Under the pieces are notes generated by a model. That model was given only the letters and a program-made list of their open reading frames with translations. It was not told the origin of the DNA and searched no databases. DNA of 64,000 bases from Annulohypoxylon bovei var. microspora (lineage: Eukaryota > Ascomycota > Sordariomycetes > Xylariales > Hypoxylaceae): the NCBI GenBank assembly GCA_022836615.1, contig MU405226.1, forward strand, positions 62,001-126,000, in the 5' to 3' direction. This document shows positions 45,583 to 56,208 of this stretch, in pieces. The position numbers and the translations under genes were made by a program. Position 1 is the first letter of the stretch; every line of letters starts with the position of its first letter.

Positions 45583-48500
45583 TTATCTAGGGCAAATGTG
45601 GCCACGGATAGTCTCAACTAAGTCCAGTTTCGTCTTTACGCCCCCGAGGCTGTCGTACTCGGACGAGGTCAGGCTTCGTCGGGAGTTGGCCGCGTTTTTG
45701 AAGCCGGAGCGGCCCAGGCCGGCGCCCGCCAGGAAGCTGAAGACGGCCATGAAGGCGTTCTCGGGATTGTTGACGATGTCGTAAACGGCCACGCCCGCGT
45801 CACCGGTGGTGCCGATGAGCCGGAGCAGGGAGCGGACCGTCGTCATGCCCACGGCCCCGACGGCCTCGCCTATAAAGGGGATCCAGAAGAGCAGGCCGGT
45901 GATGAAGTTGAGGATGAACTGCTCGCGCTCCTTCTTCTCGAGCTCGCCGGCCTTCTCGACGATCTTCTGCATGCTCAAGACGGCCTCCTCCGTCGAGTAG
46001 CCTGGCAGCGACGTGGCATCTACCAGGTCCGACAGCTCCATCAGGTCATCCCAATCCCCGTACGTTCGTACGATCTTGAACCGGTCCAGCATTTCGGTCG
46101 CCTTGGGGAAGGAGTCGCCGATGACATCCTTGGGGTTGTAGACCGTGACCTTGTCGGCGAGGGGGTAGTTGTAGAAGAAGTTGTTCTGCTTATCCATGCA
46201 CTCTTGGACGTTCTCGCCCGCGTACTGGCACCCGTTGTTGACCCGCATGAGCCGTCTATCGAACTTGATCCAGGACTCGTCGATGCCGTACTCCCCTCCG
46301 ATGTCCTTCCAGAAACCGTCGGCGTCGTTGAGCGTGAACGTGGCGTTGGGGATCGGGGTTTGGTCGCCGTCCACGATGGATCGCTGGAACTCCATCTGGG
46401 GGCACGCGATATCAATCGTACCCCTGCCGTTCTTGCAGTCGCTGCCTTCGACGCAGCTCTCGGCACAGGGGGCATAGTGGCAGCTCCTGCAGCACGTAAT
46501 GTCCTTAGTCTCTTTACACGTGAAGTAGTCCTGCACCTTGTCGCTGGCCATAAAATGGTTGATTTGAGCGGGGACCTGGTCCGTGACGTACTTCTCGTAG
46601 AACGAGAACTTGTCGTCGTAGCCGTCGTCGATAAGCTTCTTGTACTTATTCAGGGCTGTTTCTAAGGTGGCGACCTGGACGTCGAGTAGGTACTGCTCGA
46701 TGCAGTGGGCAGGCATCGAGTCTTTCCGTAGGTCGAGTTGATCAAGCGTGGTGTATGAGCCCTGACACGGAGACCAATAGTTGTCGTCGATTTCGTATTC
46801 ATAATCATCGTCGTAGCCATCGCCGCCACTCCCACTGGACGTCGTTAGTACGGAAGAAAGCCAGAAGCGCGCAAGAATGATGGTGATACTTACTCCGCGA
46901 AATACTGCAAGTCCACGGCCCAGTCGGTAGTGCCCGCAAAGTTGTACGAATCGTAGAACTCGGCCCGTGACTTCTTCATGTCGTCGTCCATGTAGGCTAC
47001 CCACTCGGTGTCGTTGTAAACCAAAATGTTGGAGCCTTCCTTGGTCCATTGCTTGTTAACATTGCCGCCCTGGATGATCTCGTCGATTTCGGCATTGGAG
47101 ATGTAGCCCCCCGTATCCGTACAACGCCCTTTTGCGGCGTTGGACACGCGGGGTGACCCCGTAAACAGGCAATCCTCGGAGTCACAACCCGCCTTGGCCA
47201 TCTTGAACGACCGGCCGTAGCTGGCCACGCCTACGACGACCTTGTTCGAGGCGGCGCCGGCTTTGGTGATCATGGAGAGGGCGCCCTTGGTCTCCGTCTC
47301 GTTGACATGGGACCTCAGACAGTTGCCGGTCTCGCAACCAGGAGAACTCCACGGGTTGTTATAATCCCACTGGCCATGCAGATCGTACGTCATGTAGATG
47401 ATGTAATCGAGATCCTCGGCCATTTTCTTGATAGGGTACGCCCTGAGGTACCAATAGGATGCCGGTGCCGCGAAGGAAACTGATTTGGAAGAGCCCACGG
47501 ATTCCTTGAGATCGGACAGGAATTCGTAGTAGTTCTTACCATTGGCGGGATCATCACTAGGGATGTCGGGAATATCAGGGGCCTGTGTGTTCACTCATTA
47601 GTTCTGCCAAGCAGAACAAAGGGGATAGGGGGTGGGTGTGTTCACTCACTCCAGGATACTCCCAGTCGAGGTCGATGCCGTCGAGATTGTGCTCGTCGAC
47701 GAATGCAATGAGATTGCTCTTGAACTTGTCGCGGTTGCCAGGCTGGACGGCGGTGCGGAGGATGTTGAAAGTCCCGGGCATCGTGCTGAAGTCCCAGCCA
47801 CCGAATGAGATAATCTTCTTGGCGCCTGTCATACCCTTGAAGATGTCAAACTGCTCCTGGACCTTGCTGATATCAACTGCGAAGTCCGGCGTGATATCAG
47901 CGAAGGAGAAGTGAATGTGAGTGTAGACATCTGTGTCAATCTGGTCGACATCCATGGTCAAGCACTTGCGGTTGTGGTTCCAAGCCTCAAAGTACGCAAC
48001 CTTGATCTTCTTAGCCGGCGCAGATCCTTTGATGATATCTCTGCCGCAGCTGCTAACACCTAATCCCTACAGTCAGCTCGACGCCTTTCTCACAGCATGG
48101 CTCTTGATAAAACAATGTAGCTGGAGACAGCGCAACTTACATCCGTTCTTTGCGCCCGAGGTTCCAGGCGCACCGGTCTCGGACTTCTTTTCGACGCAGA
48201 AGTCATCCGTCGTACCACACTGGCCCCAGATATTGCAGCAAACATTCAGTGGACACGGGTTGAGTGTGCTCAAGTCGGTTCCTGCGTCCGGCCGTGCTGT
48301 GTCATTCACCTTTACGTATCCACGTTAGCCTGGGTAAAATGTCATAATGGCTATATGTAGTGGGAAGGGAGGCGTTTTCTTACCGTTGGTCCACAAACAG
48401 CATTCTGTTAAGAATCCTCATTAGTCATGGTACTTTAACAAGGCACCTACGAGAAGTAGGCAAGAAAGTACTCACAGGAACGTTCGCTGGCATAGGTGCG

Positions 48501-50092
48501 CTTCCCGTGCTCACACACATCTTGAATTCGGGCAAGAGCTTCTCGCAGCCGTTCCAACCCCAGGTTTTCTTGTTGAAATCCTCCACGTCTTTCACGGTCA
48601 GGTCACGGGCTGCCGCGATCTTGGCGCAGTTGTCGTCCTTTATGGTCGTGTACACGGCGCAGTTGCCGTCGGCATCGGGCTTGGGCTTCAAGTCCGGCAT
48701 CTTCCCAGCCGTGCAGCAGACCTGTTGGCCCTCGGCCAGGTTCGCGCATAGATCGGCCTTGGTGTTGGCCTTCGTGAAGTCCGCCGCGCTGATACCGCAC
48801 TTGGAGGCCAGCGAGCCGCAGCTGTCGCCGTAGATCACGGTTCTTGTCTTGCACGTGCCATCCGAGTTGCCCGGTGGCAGAGTGCTAGGTAGAGTGCCGC
48901 TGCTGCAACAAACGATCTCATCGAGGATGAGGGTGCTGCAAAGGTCTTTGCGATTGTAACTCTCCAAGTCTGTCTGACTGATCCCACACCTGTTGGCCAC
49001 AGCCCAACATCCATCTCCGGATTCGACTTTGGTTGTTTTGCAGTCCGCCCTCTTGATAAGGTGCGACCTTGCCCCGAGGCTTGCGGGTGTAGTGCCAGAT
49101 GATGCCGTCACACTGGTGGTACTATTTGACTTGGCCTCAACGGGCGAGGGAACACGCAGGGTGACCGATATCCAAGATTCCCCCGCCTCCGGCTGAGTGA
49201 CACATTCTCCGCCGGCCCACGTCTTGACAGCCTCTTGGATGAATGGGAGATTCGCGACACTAGCAGCAACAATACCGATGCTATAGTCTGCGCCGCGGCC
49301 ATCAACACCGCACAGCTGGATGACAGTGGTTTTAGAGATGGCCTTCTCCTCTGCGTATTTCAGCAGATTGTCGAGAACATCCGAGCTATGGCACTAGGTT
49401 AGCGGTTTGGATCTTGGAAGCTCCAAAGACAGATCTATGGGCTAAAGAAGTTCGAACCCTTGGGGTACTTACGTTACTCCGTGTTGATGAATCTCCGCTC
49501 CAGCAAAGACGCCAATGGCTGCTGATTGGGAATAGGCGAATTCGATTGCGCTGTGGGCGCAGGAGGGTACCTGTAATGCGAGATGGCGAGAAATCTGATG
49601 CCCGGCAGCCAGGAGATGGTTGACAGAGAACTCAGCACCACTGCTGCTGACTTGTGGTTCGTGCATGTAGACGGAAGCCTCCTTCAGGACGCGATTAGAC
49701 GTTAAACAGAGGGATGCCTTGCTCTCGTCCGCGACGAATGCAGCTTTTACCCCTGAGTCATAGTCGGCTGTGCATGCCCTGATAGCCGTAGGAGTTGTTT
49801 GATCTTCAGCTGTGGTCTTGACGACCATGTTGAGCAGCATAGTCTCGTTACACGACGCCAAATCTTCAGCGTCTGGAAACAAGAACCATTCGGCACCCGA
49901 GCTGCTGTCTTTGGTTGCGCTGCATGACACAGGGCACTTTTTGCTCGTATCAAGTGATGCTCGCTGGGCCGTCGCGAGCCACGACTCAAGCTCTGCGGCA
50001 TTTGTGTCTCGGCGGGAGATTTCGATATGAGAATGGGATGCAAAAGCCTCGGAAGCCAAGATGGCCCAAGGAACAAGTAAAGAAGCCCTCAT
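45583..50092 (-). CDS. killer-toxin-like LysM chitinase (GH18, subgroup C, zymocin alpha/beta type)
   Basis: Large secreted chitinase built like the alpha/beta subunit of yeast zymocin. I rebuilt seven exons: 50092-49473, 49385-48476, 48404-48384 (21 nt), 48309-48141, 48059-47650, 47582-46894 and 46834-45583. All are in frame and give 1356 residues. In order: signal peptide (1-18); an N-terminal region of about 300 residues; three Cys-rich LysM-like modules (about 322-371, 380-435, 444-505); a type 1 chitin-binding motif (CPLNVCCNIWGQCGTTDDFC) near 535-560; and a GH18 domain from about 585. The catalytic signature DGIDLDWE is at 700-707 with Glu707 as acid, and YIIYMTYDLHGQWDY follows. The C-terminal region of about 400 residues is Cys-rich with a hydrophobic block (FWIPFIGEAVGAVGMTTV) as in toxin beta parts. 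A Lys-Arg pair precedes the LysM array (HLIKRADC), a possible Kex2 site. Roles may be attack on or remodelling of chitin walls. Confidence 0.9.
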
Positions 50093-50794
50093 GATGGCAT
50101 GGCACTCCGCAAGCAGGTTCGCTGAGGGGATGAAAGCCTCTGGATCTCTGGCACGAGAGGGAGCAAATATAAGGCGGATGAGAAAAACAGAAGCAGCGGC
50201 TGAGCACAGACGAGCTTGGCGTGAGGTGAGGTGAGGTGAGGTTGAGCTGAGCGAACGTTGCACGACAGACCTCACGCATCCGAGCAGCTCAAGATATCAA
50301 GAACAAGGCCGGTGAGAATAGCCTTGGCCTTGGCATAGACATATCCACGGCTTTGTATATACAAGTACCCTCATCTCCGATACACTCAGCCCTGTCAACA
50401 GGGGTTTAGCAAATGAATCGTCGCGAGATGAGAAGAGTGCGGCGAAGGAATGAAGTTAGTAGATGGTCGTATTATACGCCGCAGACTAAACCGTCGCCAA
50501 GGAGCGAAATTAGCACCAGGCTGACAATATCACTAGACAGTATAGTCAATACAACCATTAACAGAATGGCCTATAGGACGAGAGATCAAGGTTATACGGT
50601 AACATGGCGTATACTGATACAGTTCTACTTCCAACAGAACATAGTCAGATGCAGCTCTGCTGTGAACTTGAGCCTAAAGGACGGTCCTAGAATCGAGAGC
50701 AAAGTCGTCAATCATTTTTCTTCACTCATCCTTTGCTTCATCTGGGACCCGACATCCTCCTTGCCCTGTCGAGTCTTGTGCACCAGCAGCAATC
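50093..50794. promoter_or_regulatory. shared divergent promoter, chitinase and secreted partner
   Basis: About 700 bp between two opposed start codons of secreted proteins. It holds four tandem GTGAG units at 50221-50240, which is a CTCAC run on the chitinase strand about 130-150 bp before its ATG. Divergent layout makes joint regulation plausible, but no named operator is visible. Confidence 0.45.
50221..50240. repeat. (GTGAG)4 pentanucleotide repeat
   Basis: Four perfect copies of gtgag in the leader or promoter of the chitinase gene, followed by a diverged fifth. On the chitinase strand it reads as CTCAC repeats. Confidence 0.85.
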
Positions 50795-51649
50795 ATGAAG
50801 GTTACTCTTTTCCTCGTTCTTTCTCACCTCTCCTCCGCCGTCTTGGCCGGAGGGTATCAAGGATGCCTTGAGCGCGTGCTGCTGTTCAATGCCTACGAGA
50901 TCGATGGGCTCAACGATGTGGGCGATCAGACGGTCGGCTTCAAGTGCGCCAAAGCGAACACGGAGACCAAAACATGCAACAAGTGGAATGCTTGCGCGCC
51001 AAAGAGGAACTCGGGTCGCACCCGGTGCAACTTTGACGAGCTCATGGTGTTCCTAGGCAAGGCCCCTACGCAGACCGGCTGGACCGTCAACGATTCCGAT
51101 GGGAAGTTGGATCCCGTTGAGACGGCTAAGAAATGTTACACTCTCTTCACCACCCACCCGGGGAAGAACCCCAAGGTGCCCAACTTCCCGCCTTACGTGG
51201 CCGTAAAGGACACGTGGGAGTTCAACGACTACATCAAGCGCGTTACCGACACAGTCAACAATACGTACAAGAACAAAGGGGGCAGCGACAACCGGGGCCT
51301 CTGGGATAGATACGACACGACCTTGGCCAAGGTCAGCGAGGCGCGGTCTGGAGACCACGGCCCTTATCTCATCGAGGCAGCCAAGGCCAAGCTGGGTAGC
51401 AAGATGGACATACAAATACAGAAACTAGGACCTGATGGGAAAAATCCTGCTACTGGCGAGGCGTGGGAAACTGTGGATTGGAGAGAGACGGTCAGTCAAG
51501 CCAAGGCCAAGGGCGTGCCTGATGTCGACAAGGAGATTCGGGGATTCCTCGACGATTTCTATGGCGCGAACAAAAAGACGGCGAGGGATCACCTCGAAGT
51601 GATACGGTCGTACAAGCGGGCGACGGACAGAAACCTCAAGTGTCGTTAA
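50795..51649 (+). CDS. secreted cysteine-containing protein, partner of the chitinase
   Basis: Intronless gene for 284 residues. A clear signal peptide covers about 1-18 (MKVTLFLVLSHLSSAVLAGG), leaving a mature protein of about 265 residues. Seven cysteines are present, five of them in the first 75 residues, plus one at the extreme C terminus (LKCR), so disulfides are likely. The rest is rich in Lys, Asp and Thr with helical stretches. There is no chitin-binding, LysM or enzyme motif that I recognise. It is divergent from the killer-toxin-like chitinase across a 700-bp promoter. In yeast zymocin the alpha/beta chitinase delivers a separate secreted gamma subunit of similar size. A cargo or partner role here is inference from position and size only. 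Similar genes beside subgroup C chitinases exist in other fungi as far as I recall, without known function. Confidence 0.82.
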   Translation: MKVTLFLVLSHLSSAVLAGGYQGCLERVLLFNAYEIDGLNDVGDQTVGFKCAKANTETKTCNKWNACAPKRNSGRTRCNFDELMVFLGKAPTQTGWTVNDSDGKLDPVETAKKCYTLFTTHPGKNPKVPNFPPYVAVKDTWEFNDYIKRVTDTVNNTYKNKGGSDNRGLWDRYDTTLAKVSEARSGDHGPYLIEAAKAKLGSKMDIQIQKLGPDGKNPATGEAWETVDWRETVSQAKAKGVPDVDKEIRGFLDDFYGANKKTARDHLEVIRSYKRATDRNLKCR

Positions 51650-51795
51650 GATGAGCAATTTGGAAGTGGTTATGTGTAGCACAGTAGGAAAGGTTGGAGG
51701 AGGCAGAGCATGAGAAAGGAGAGCAGGATAGATAGCGACGGTTGTAGTCTATAGATAGTGCAATGATTGATTTCCCTCGATGAGACAACTCTTAG

Positions 51796-52437
51796 TTAGC
51801 TGAGACGAGCTTCTTCAGCAGCCTCTTCACTTAGTCTATTCAATTCCTCCAGGTTTTCGTCAAGCATCTGTTCCATCTCGAAGCTTCTCATCATCCGGCC
51901 GTCATCCGGGTCGAAGAACCACAGGTTTTCCAGGGCGCAAGGCCAGTGGTGCTCGTGGGAAGCACAATGCCACGCCTCTATCCCATCTTCACAAACCACG
52001 TGGATCTCCTCCGTGTTTACCCAGTTCCGGAGCTCTCTGACTTCAAAGTGGTAGAAGGACTCGTCCGAGTTCTCGCGCTCGAACCTCAGCCGCTTGATGG
52101 ATGACGCGACGGGTGCGAAAGCCCTGAACGAGGTCTTCCCGATAGAGACCATGTCGACGTCCAAGTTGAGCCAGACGTAGCGCGACTCCGCACCCGCGGC
52201 GGCGTTGACCTTGGTGGCGGTGACCTCAGACAGGCCCCGCTTGTACAGGCCCAGGTCGCGAGCTTCTTGGCAGGTCTGGAGGATCGCCGGCACCGGCGTG
52301 GGCGAGACTAGCCTCTGAACCTTGAGCGGGTGGTCAGGCACGACGCGGACCTCTACGACACGAGGTTCGACTGCCAAGGCCCAGATGTACAGGCGAAGTT
52401 CGGTTGGGAGACGCGGAAATGGATGAAAGGTAGACAT
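51796..52437 (-). CDS. 2EXR-domain protein
   Basis: Intronless gene for 213 residues. The N terminus FHPFPRLPTELRLYIWALA followed by PRVVEVRVV is the defining 2EXR pattern, a fungal domain of unknown function related in layout to F-box-like regions. Next come VPAILQTCQEARDLGLYKRG and a strand KVNAAAGAESRYVWLNLDVD, also usual in the family. The last 50 residues are acidic and helical. No signal peptide or membrane segment, so it is intracellular. Filamentous fungi hold many paralogues. It lies between two secreted-protein genes, but nothing in the sequence ties it to them. Confidence 0.88.
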   Translation of the reverse strand: MSTFHPFPRLPTELRLYIWALAVEPRVVEVRVVPDHPLKVQRLVSPTPVPAILQTCQEARDLGLYKRGLSEVTATKVNAAAGAESRYVWLNLDVDMVSIGKTSFRAFAPVASSIKRLRFERENSDESFYHFEVRELRNWVNTEEIHVVCEDGIEAWHCASHEHHWPCALENLWFFDPDDGRMMRSFEMEQMLDENLEELNRLSEEAAEEARLS

Positions 52438-53163
52438 TGTTGTTGTTGGTTCCTAAGAGCAGGGCTCGACGCAGAGACACAAGCGTAGGAGGACGTAGTA
52501 GTCTGCGGCACGTGACTTGAAGCGAAAAGCGGTTATTAACAATAGTCAGCACGTCGGGATAGGATATCTCGTGGTCTACGTCGTATAATCAGCCAGTCCA
52601 TACTATGTATGATGTGAGGAATGATTAAGGTAGGTAAAGTGTTGATAAAGTGTTGGTTGCTGTGCGGCGTATTTCTTGGCAGTCATTGTCATTTAGACCG
52701 CCATGAGGGCATTCGGGTACCAACATGGCAGGTAGGTAGTCGGTCCGTTACTGAATATAGCCTCGCAGCCGCTGCGGCACAGGCTGCCCAGGTCGCCACA
52801 TACTACGAAGTTTTTCATGCACGATCACAACCCTAGAAACTATACAGGTACCGCAAAGTATCGTCGCAGGGGAAACATCCTGACTCAGCCTTGGCTCAGA
52901 CTTTAGACTACCTTCGTACAACTAAACCGACACCGATATAAGCTTCAATATTAGCTGCACTTGGCGCCAAGGGAGAAAGGAAGGATGGAAACAAACGAAG
53001 CAAGCAAGCGAGAATACCTATAGCTGTGATTTCTGCCCGCGATGACTCCAGTAGCTGCTGGATTGCCGCTCCTCTTACTATCGTCCATCGTCCATCGTCT
53101 ATCCTTCCTATCTTCTTCTTCTTCACCGGCTTATCTAGTAATTCGATTTGCATCAGCGCTGCT
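52438..53163. other. divergent intergenic, 2EXR and LysM-WSC genes
   Basis: About 725 bp. Contains a TAGGTAG motif at 52732-52739 and no supported ORF. It presumably holds both promoters. Confidence 0.5.
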
Positions 53164-53931
53164 ATGAAGGCCTCTCTGTTGTTTCTGCTCGTGGCGTTTC
53201 ACCGCGCCTGCGGTACCCCCAACCCGACGCTTCAATGGGACCCAGAGACGACCACAGACTGCATCGAATGGTACAACAACAGCGACGGCGAATCGTGCGA
53301 ATCCGTACGCAGTCTGTTTGGGATCACCCCCCAGGAGTTCCATGAATGGAACCCCTCTGTCGGTCTCGACTGCCAGCCATGGGACTATCAGTCGTACTGC
53401 ATCGTTACCATGGAGAAGTACAACGAAACACACACGACCACTTCATCTTCTTACTCGACAACGACCGTCTCTACTAGCTCTGTCTTCACGCCCGGACCCT
53501 CCCCTACCTCCTGGACCGATATGGGCTGTTACACCGAGGACACCGCGCTGCCTATCCTCGAGGAGAACTTGAGCCCCGAGGGCGGCGACGCAGCGTTGTC
53601 TATCCCCAAGTGCGAGAACGCGTGCTATCTCAAGGCGTATGGCTTCGCAGGCGTGCAGGAGGGGAACCAGTGCTGGTGCGGCAGCTACGTGGGCGGCGAG
53701 TGGGCGAGCAACCAGACTTTCTGCAACACTACCTGCACCGGCGATAGCGAGGCGTTCTGTGGCGGCAAGGGACTGGTCAACGTCTTCAAGGCCGAAGAGA
53801 ACGAGGCATCTGCTACCACTACTGCTACTACTACCGGGACTACCGGGGCCTCCAGCACGACTACGGCGACAGGATCTACTATCAGCGAGACTCAGTCGTC
53901 CGGGGCAATGAGGAACCTGGCAATGTTTTGA
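53164..53931 (+). CDS. secreted LysM-WSC carbohydrate-binding protein
   Basis: Intronless gene for 255 residues. The start is MKASLLFLLVAFHRACG at 53164, a good signal peptide; the longer frame upstream is leader. A LysM module is at about 35-82 (CIEWYNNSDGESCESVRSLF, then FHEWNPSVGLDCQPWDYQSYC), the fungal type that binds chitin oligomers. A Thr/Ser-rich linker follows. The WSC domain is at about 117-205 (MGCYTEDT, then CENACYLKAYGFAGVQEGNQ, CWCGSYVGG, CTGDSEAFCGG), a glucan-binding Cys-rich fold. The C terminus is Thr/Ser-rich with no clear GPI site. Subgroup C chitinase genes in fungi often have LysM-protein neighbours. The likely job is to bind or mask wall polysaccharides. Confidence 0.92.
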   Translation: MKASLLFLLVAFHRACGTPNPTLQWDPETTTDCIEWYNNSDGESCESVRSLFGITPQEFHEWNPSVGLDCQPWDYQSYCIVTMEKYNETHTTTSSSYSTTTVSTSSVFTPGPSPTSWTDMGCYTEDTALPILEENLSPEGGDAALSIPKCENACYLKAYGFAGVQEGNQCWCGSYVGGEWASNQTFCNTTCTGDSEAFCGGKGLVNVFKAEENEASATTTATTTGTTGASSTTTATGSTISETQSSGAMRNLAMF

Positions 53932-54196
53932 AGGATCGGGGTTGACTTGATGATCTCTTCCCTCGTTTTCTATGTACATAGACAGGCCCGATCGAAATAC
54001 CGATACTATTTCTAAGGGTTTTAATAGCTGGCAATACATGATAATTCAGGAAGATATCTTGCGTAAACCTTGGAAGTACAACGGGACATTCGGGGATGAC
54101 CAGAAAGATCGTGCGAAACTCTTGAATAAAATTAGAATGAAAATTCGATTGCTACAGTGGATTTTCTTACCAAGGCTGGGCCACTAAGGGCCAACG

Positions 54197-54233
54197 TGGC
54201 TGAAGATGGCTGAAGATGGCTGAAGATGGCTTC
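54197..54233. repeat. 10-bp tandem repeat, three and a half copies
   Basis: Unit tggctgaaga repeated three times, then a partial tggcttcatc. Confidence 0.85.
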
Positions 54234-54454
54234 ATCCTACAGCAAACTGCAATGAACAAATCCCATTTAGCACTAAGCTGGGTGGTGAAATCGATAAGAA
54301 ACTGGCATTACAACTACGACTATTCTGACAAGCGTATCAATGAATTTGCCTCTCGTCTGGAGTTATTCGAAATGATATAATATGTTACATGATAGTCTAA
54401 GCCATCGAGACTATGCTCTACTATTCCTGTTATGTACCGCACTTATGCAGTTGG

Positions 54455-54469
54455 GTAAGGGTTAGGGTT
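54455..54469. repeat. short telomere-like TTAGGG stretch, internal
   Basis: Reads taagggttagggtta, about two TTAGGG-type units between ordinary genes. Too short to be a telomere end; may be a repair scar or chance. Confidence 0.45.
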
Positions 54470-54736
54470 ACGGTTCTCCCAGACTAATCCGAAACTGGTC
54501 TAAGTCCGATCTAAGGTTATACCTGGATTGGTCTGAGACTGAATTTTTAAGTGGATCAAAGCTGAACTAATTGGGGTGGTCTTGACAGACTAATTTTTCG
54601 GAGTTAAGCCCCTCGGAGCGCCTTTGGGGCGAGCTCTTGAAATCTAGCAGTTGCTATTGACTTCAATATTTCTACATACAAAAAAAAACATCCTTTGCTC
54701 TCTTAACACGACAGCAACGCAAGTTAAACAGCCACG

Positions 54737-55848
54737 ATGGATAAATCCGACCTTCTGGTCTATGCTAAGGATTATGCGACCACGCAGGATCTTTACGAGC
54801 TCTTGGGCGTGACGTCCGACACGCCCAAACCGGACATTCACCGTGCCTGGTAAGTCTAATGTTTCCATTCCAATATCCTAATCTCTGTACATCATGCACT
54901 GACACCGTCTCTTCCCACAGGCGCAAGCGCAGCTTAAAGTATCACCCGGACAAAGCAGGAGCAGACTTCGACCCGGAAAAATGGGAGCTATTCGAGCGAG
55001 CCCGGGACGTGCTGTCCGACGCCGCGGCGCGCGAAGTCTACGACTCGCTACGGTCCGCCGCACAACTACGCGAACAGCAGCGCCACGCCATGGACGCCAA
55101 GAGACGCGCCATGGTCGAAGATCTCGAGGCGCGCGAGCGTGGGGGTGTCAAGCGCCCGCGGGACGAAGCCAGAGGTCCTACGATGAGCGAGATGGAGAGG
55201 AGGCGGTTAGCTGAGGCTGGGAAACGTCGCTTGGAAGAGAGACAGAGATTGATGAGAGAAGCGGAGGCGAGGGAGAGACAGCGAGAACGAGAACGAGAAA
55301 GGGAGCAAGTAAACAAAGAAGATCAACAGAAGCCAGAGCCACCAAAACCAGAACAGATGGATCACAGAAGAACCGCCGATGTCCCGAGTGCTGCCGAGTC
55401 GAAGATGGATATCGACCCGGAACCACCAGCAAAAAATAACGATGGTTTTGATGACCAGATTGCGGACATCGAGCGACGACTTCAGGAGGCGCGGCAGCGG
55501 AAAGCAGCAAGGAAAGGGAAGAAAGCAGCGCGGAAGAATGGCGTGTCTGGCAACGACAAGCTCGAGGCTCATCAGGCTAAACCCACTCCTGACATATCAG
55601 AAGAGTTGACAGCTGACGAGAAGAAGGAACCCCCGATATCGTCTTCAGGCACAACGAAATCCTTTTCATTCAACACCGCTACCAATACATCCAGCAACGG
55701 AAATGCTACGGCTGGTAATAAACCTCGAGCAAAAGGTGACTTTTCGTCGACTATGGCTAGACTGCGTGCTGCGCAAGCTGAGAAGGAAGCAAGGAAGAAG
55801 GCAGAGGAAGTTGCTGCTACTACTACCGGTGCTGAGGTTGGTAGCTAA
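54737..55848 (+). CDS. CWC23: J-domain protein, Cwc23/DNAJC17 type
   Basis: Predicted Hsp70 co-chaperone of the spliceosome-linked Cwc23/DNAJC17 group. Exons 54737-54849 and 54921-55848 give 346 residues; the splice restores AWRKRSLKYHPDK. The J domain is at about 17-80: DLYELLGV, the catalytic HPD at 46-48, then FERARDVLSDAAAREVYDSL. A long Glu/Arg/Lys-rich coiled coil (about 90-170) follows, with the typical DAKRRAMVEDLEARERGG and MSEMERRRLAEAGKRR. A second helix lies near 215-235 (IADIERRLQEARQRKAARKG). The C-terminal part (FSFNTATN, STMARLRAAQAEKEARKKA) is also usual in fungal Cwc23-like proteins. No RRM is evident, unlike human DNAJC17. Convergent with IBA57. Confidence 0.87.
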
Positions 55849-56208
55849 TGGTGAAATCCAAGCCATTTGCTGTCTAGATACTACTATTCTTTCGCCCCTT
55901 GATATTATGATACCCCTAGATTTTGGAAGAATAGATGATACTGCCGTGTCTTGAATAAAGATAATATACCTGATGACTCAATTACTGATGCAGAATGTGA
56001 TGCTTTCAAAGCTAAAGCACAACTTGTCCGTTCACATCCACCGTAGAAACACCTGATAAATACGTAACATGCTGATTTGCTTTTACTTAATTATGAGCTG
56101 AGGCTCTCAATTTTTATGATACATCAACTTCTGGAGAGGAGCAATACCAGCAGCATATCTGATACTAGTAGGCACGTATAGTATACAACCCGGCGAAGTC
56201 TAACCCTC
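55849..56208. other. convergent intergenic
   Basis: 360 bp between two stop codons, AT-rich. I see nothing else in it. Confidence 0.5.

Larger units (their letters stand above)
53932..54736. other. intergenic with short repeats and a telomere-like stretch
   Basis: About 800 bp. It holds a 10-bp tandem repeat (tggctgaaga, 54197-54233) and a telomere-like run taagggttagggtta (54455-54469). From 54478 to 54600 there is a stretch with recurring gactaat/ggtctga words. No supported gene. Confidence 0.55.

Noticed and set aside
49441..49472. B-box-like ttcgaaccc in the first chitinase intron, possible tRNA
   Set aside because: No A-box or stems fit around it; it is an ordinary intron with good splice sites.
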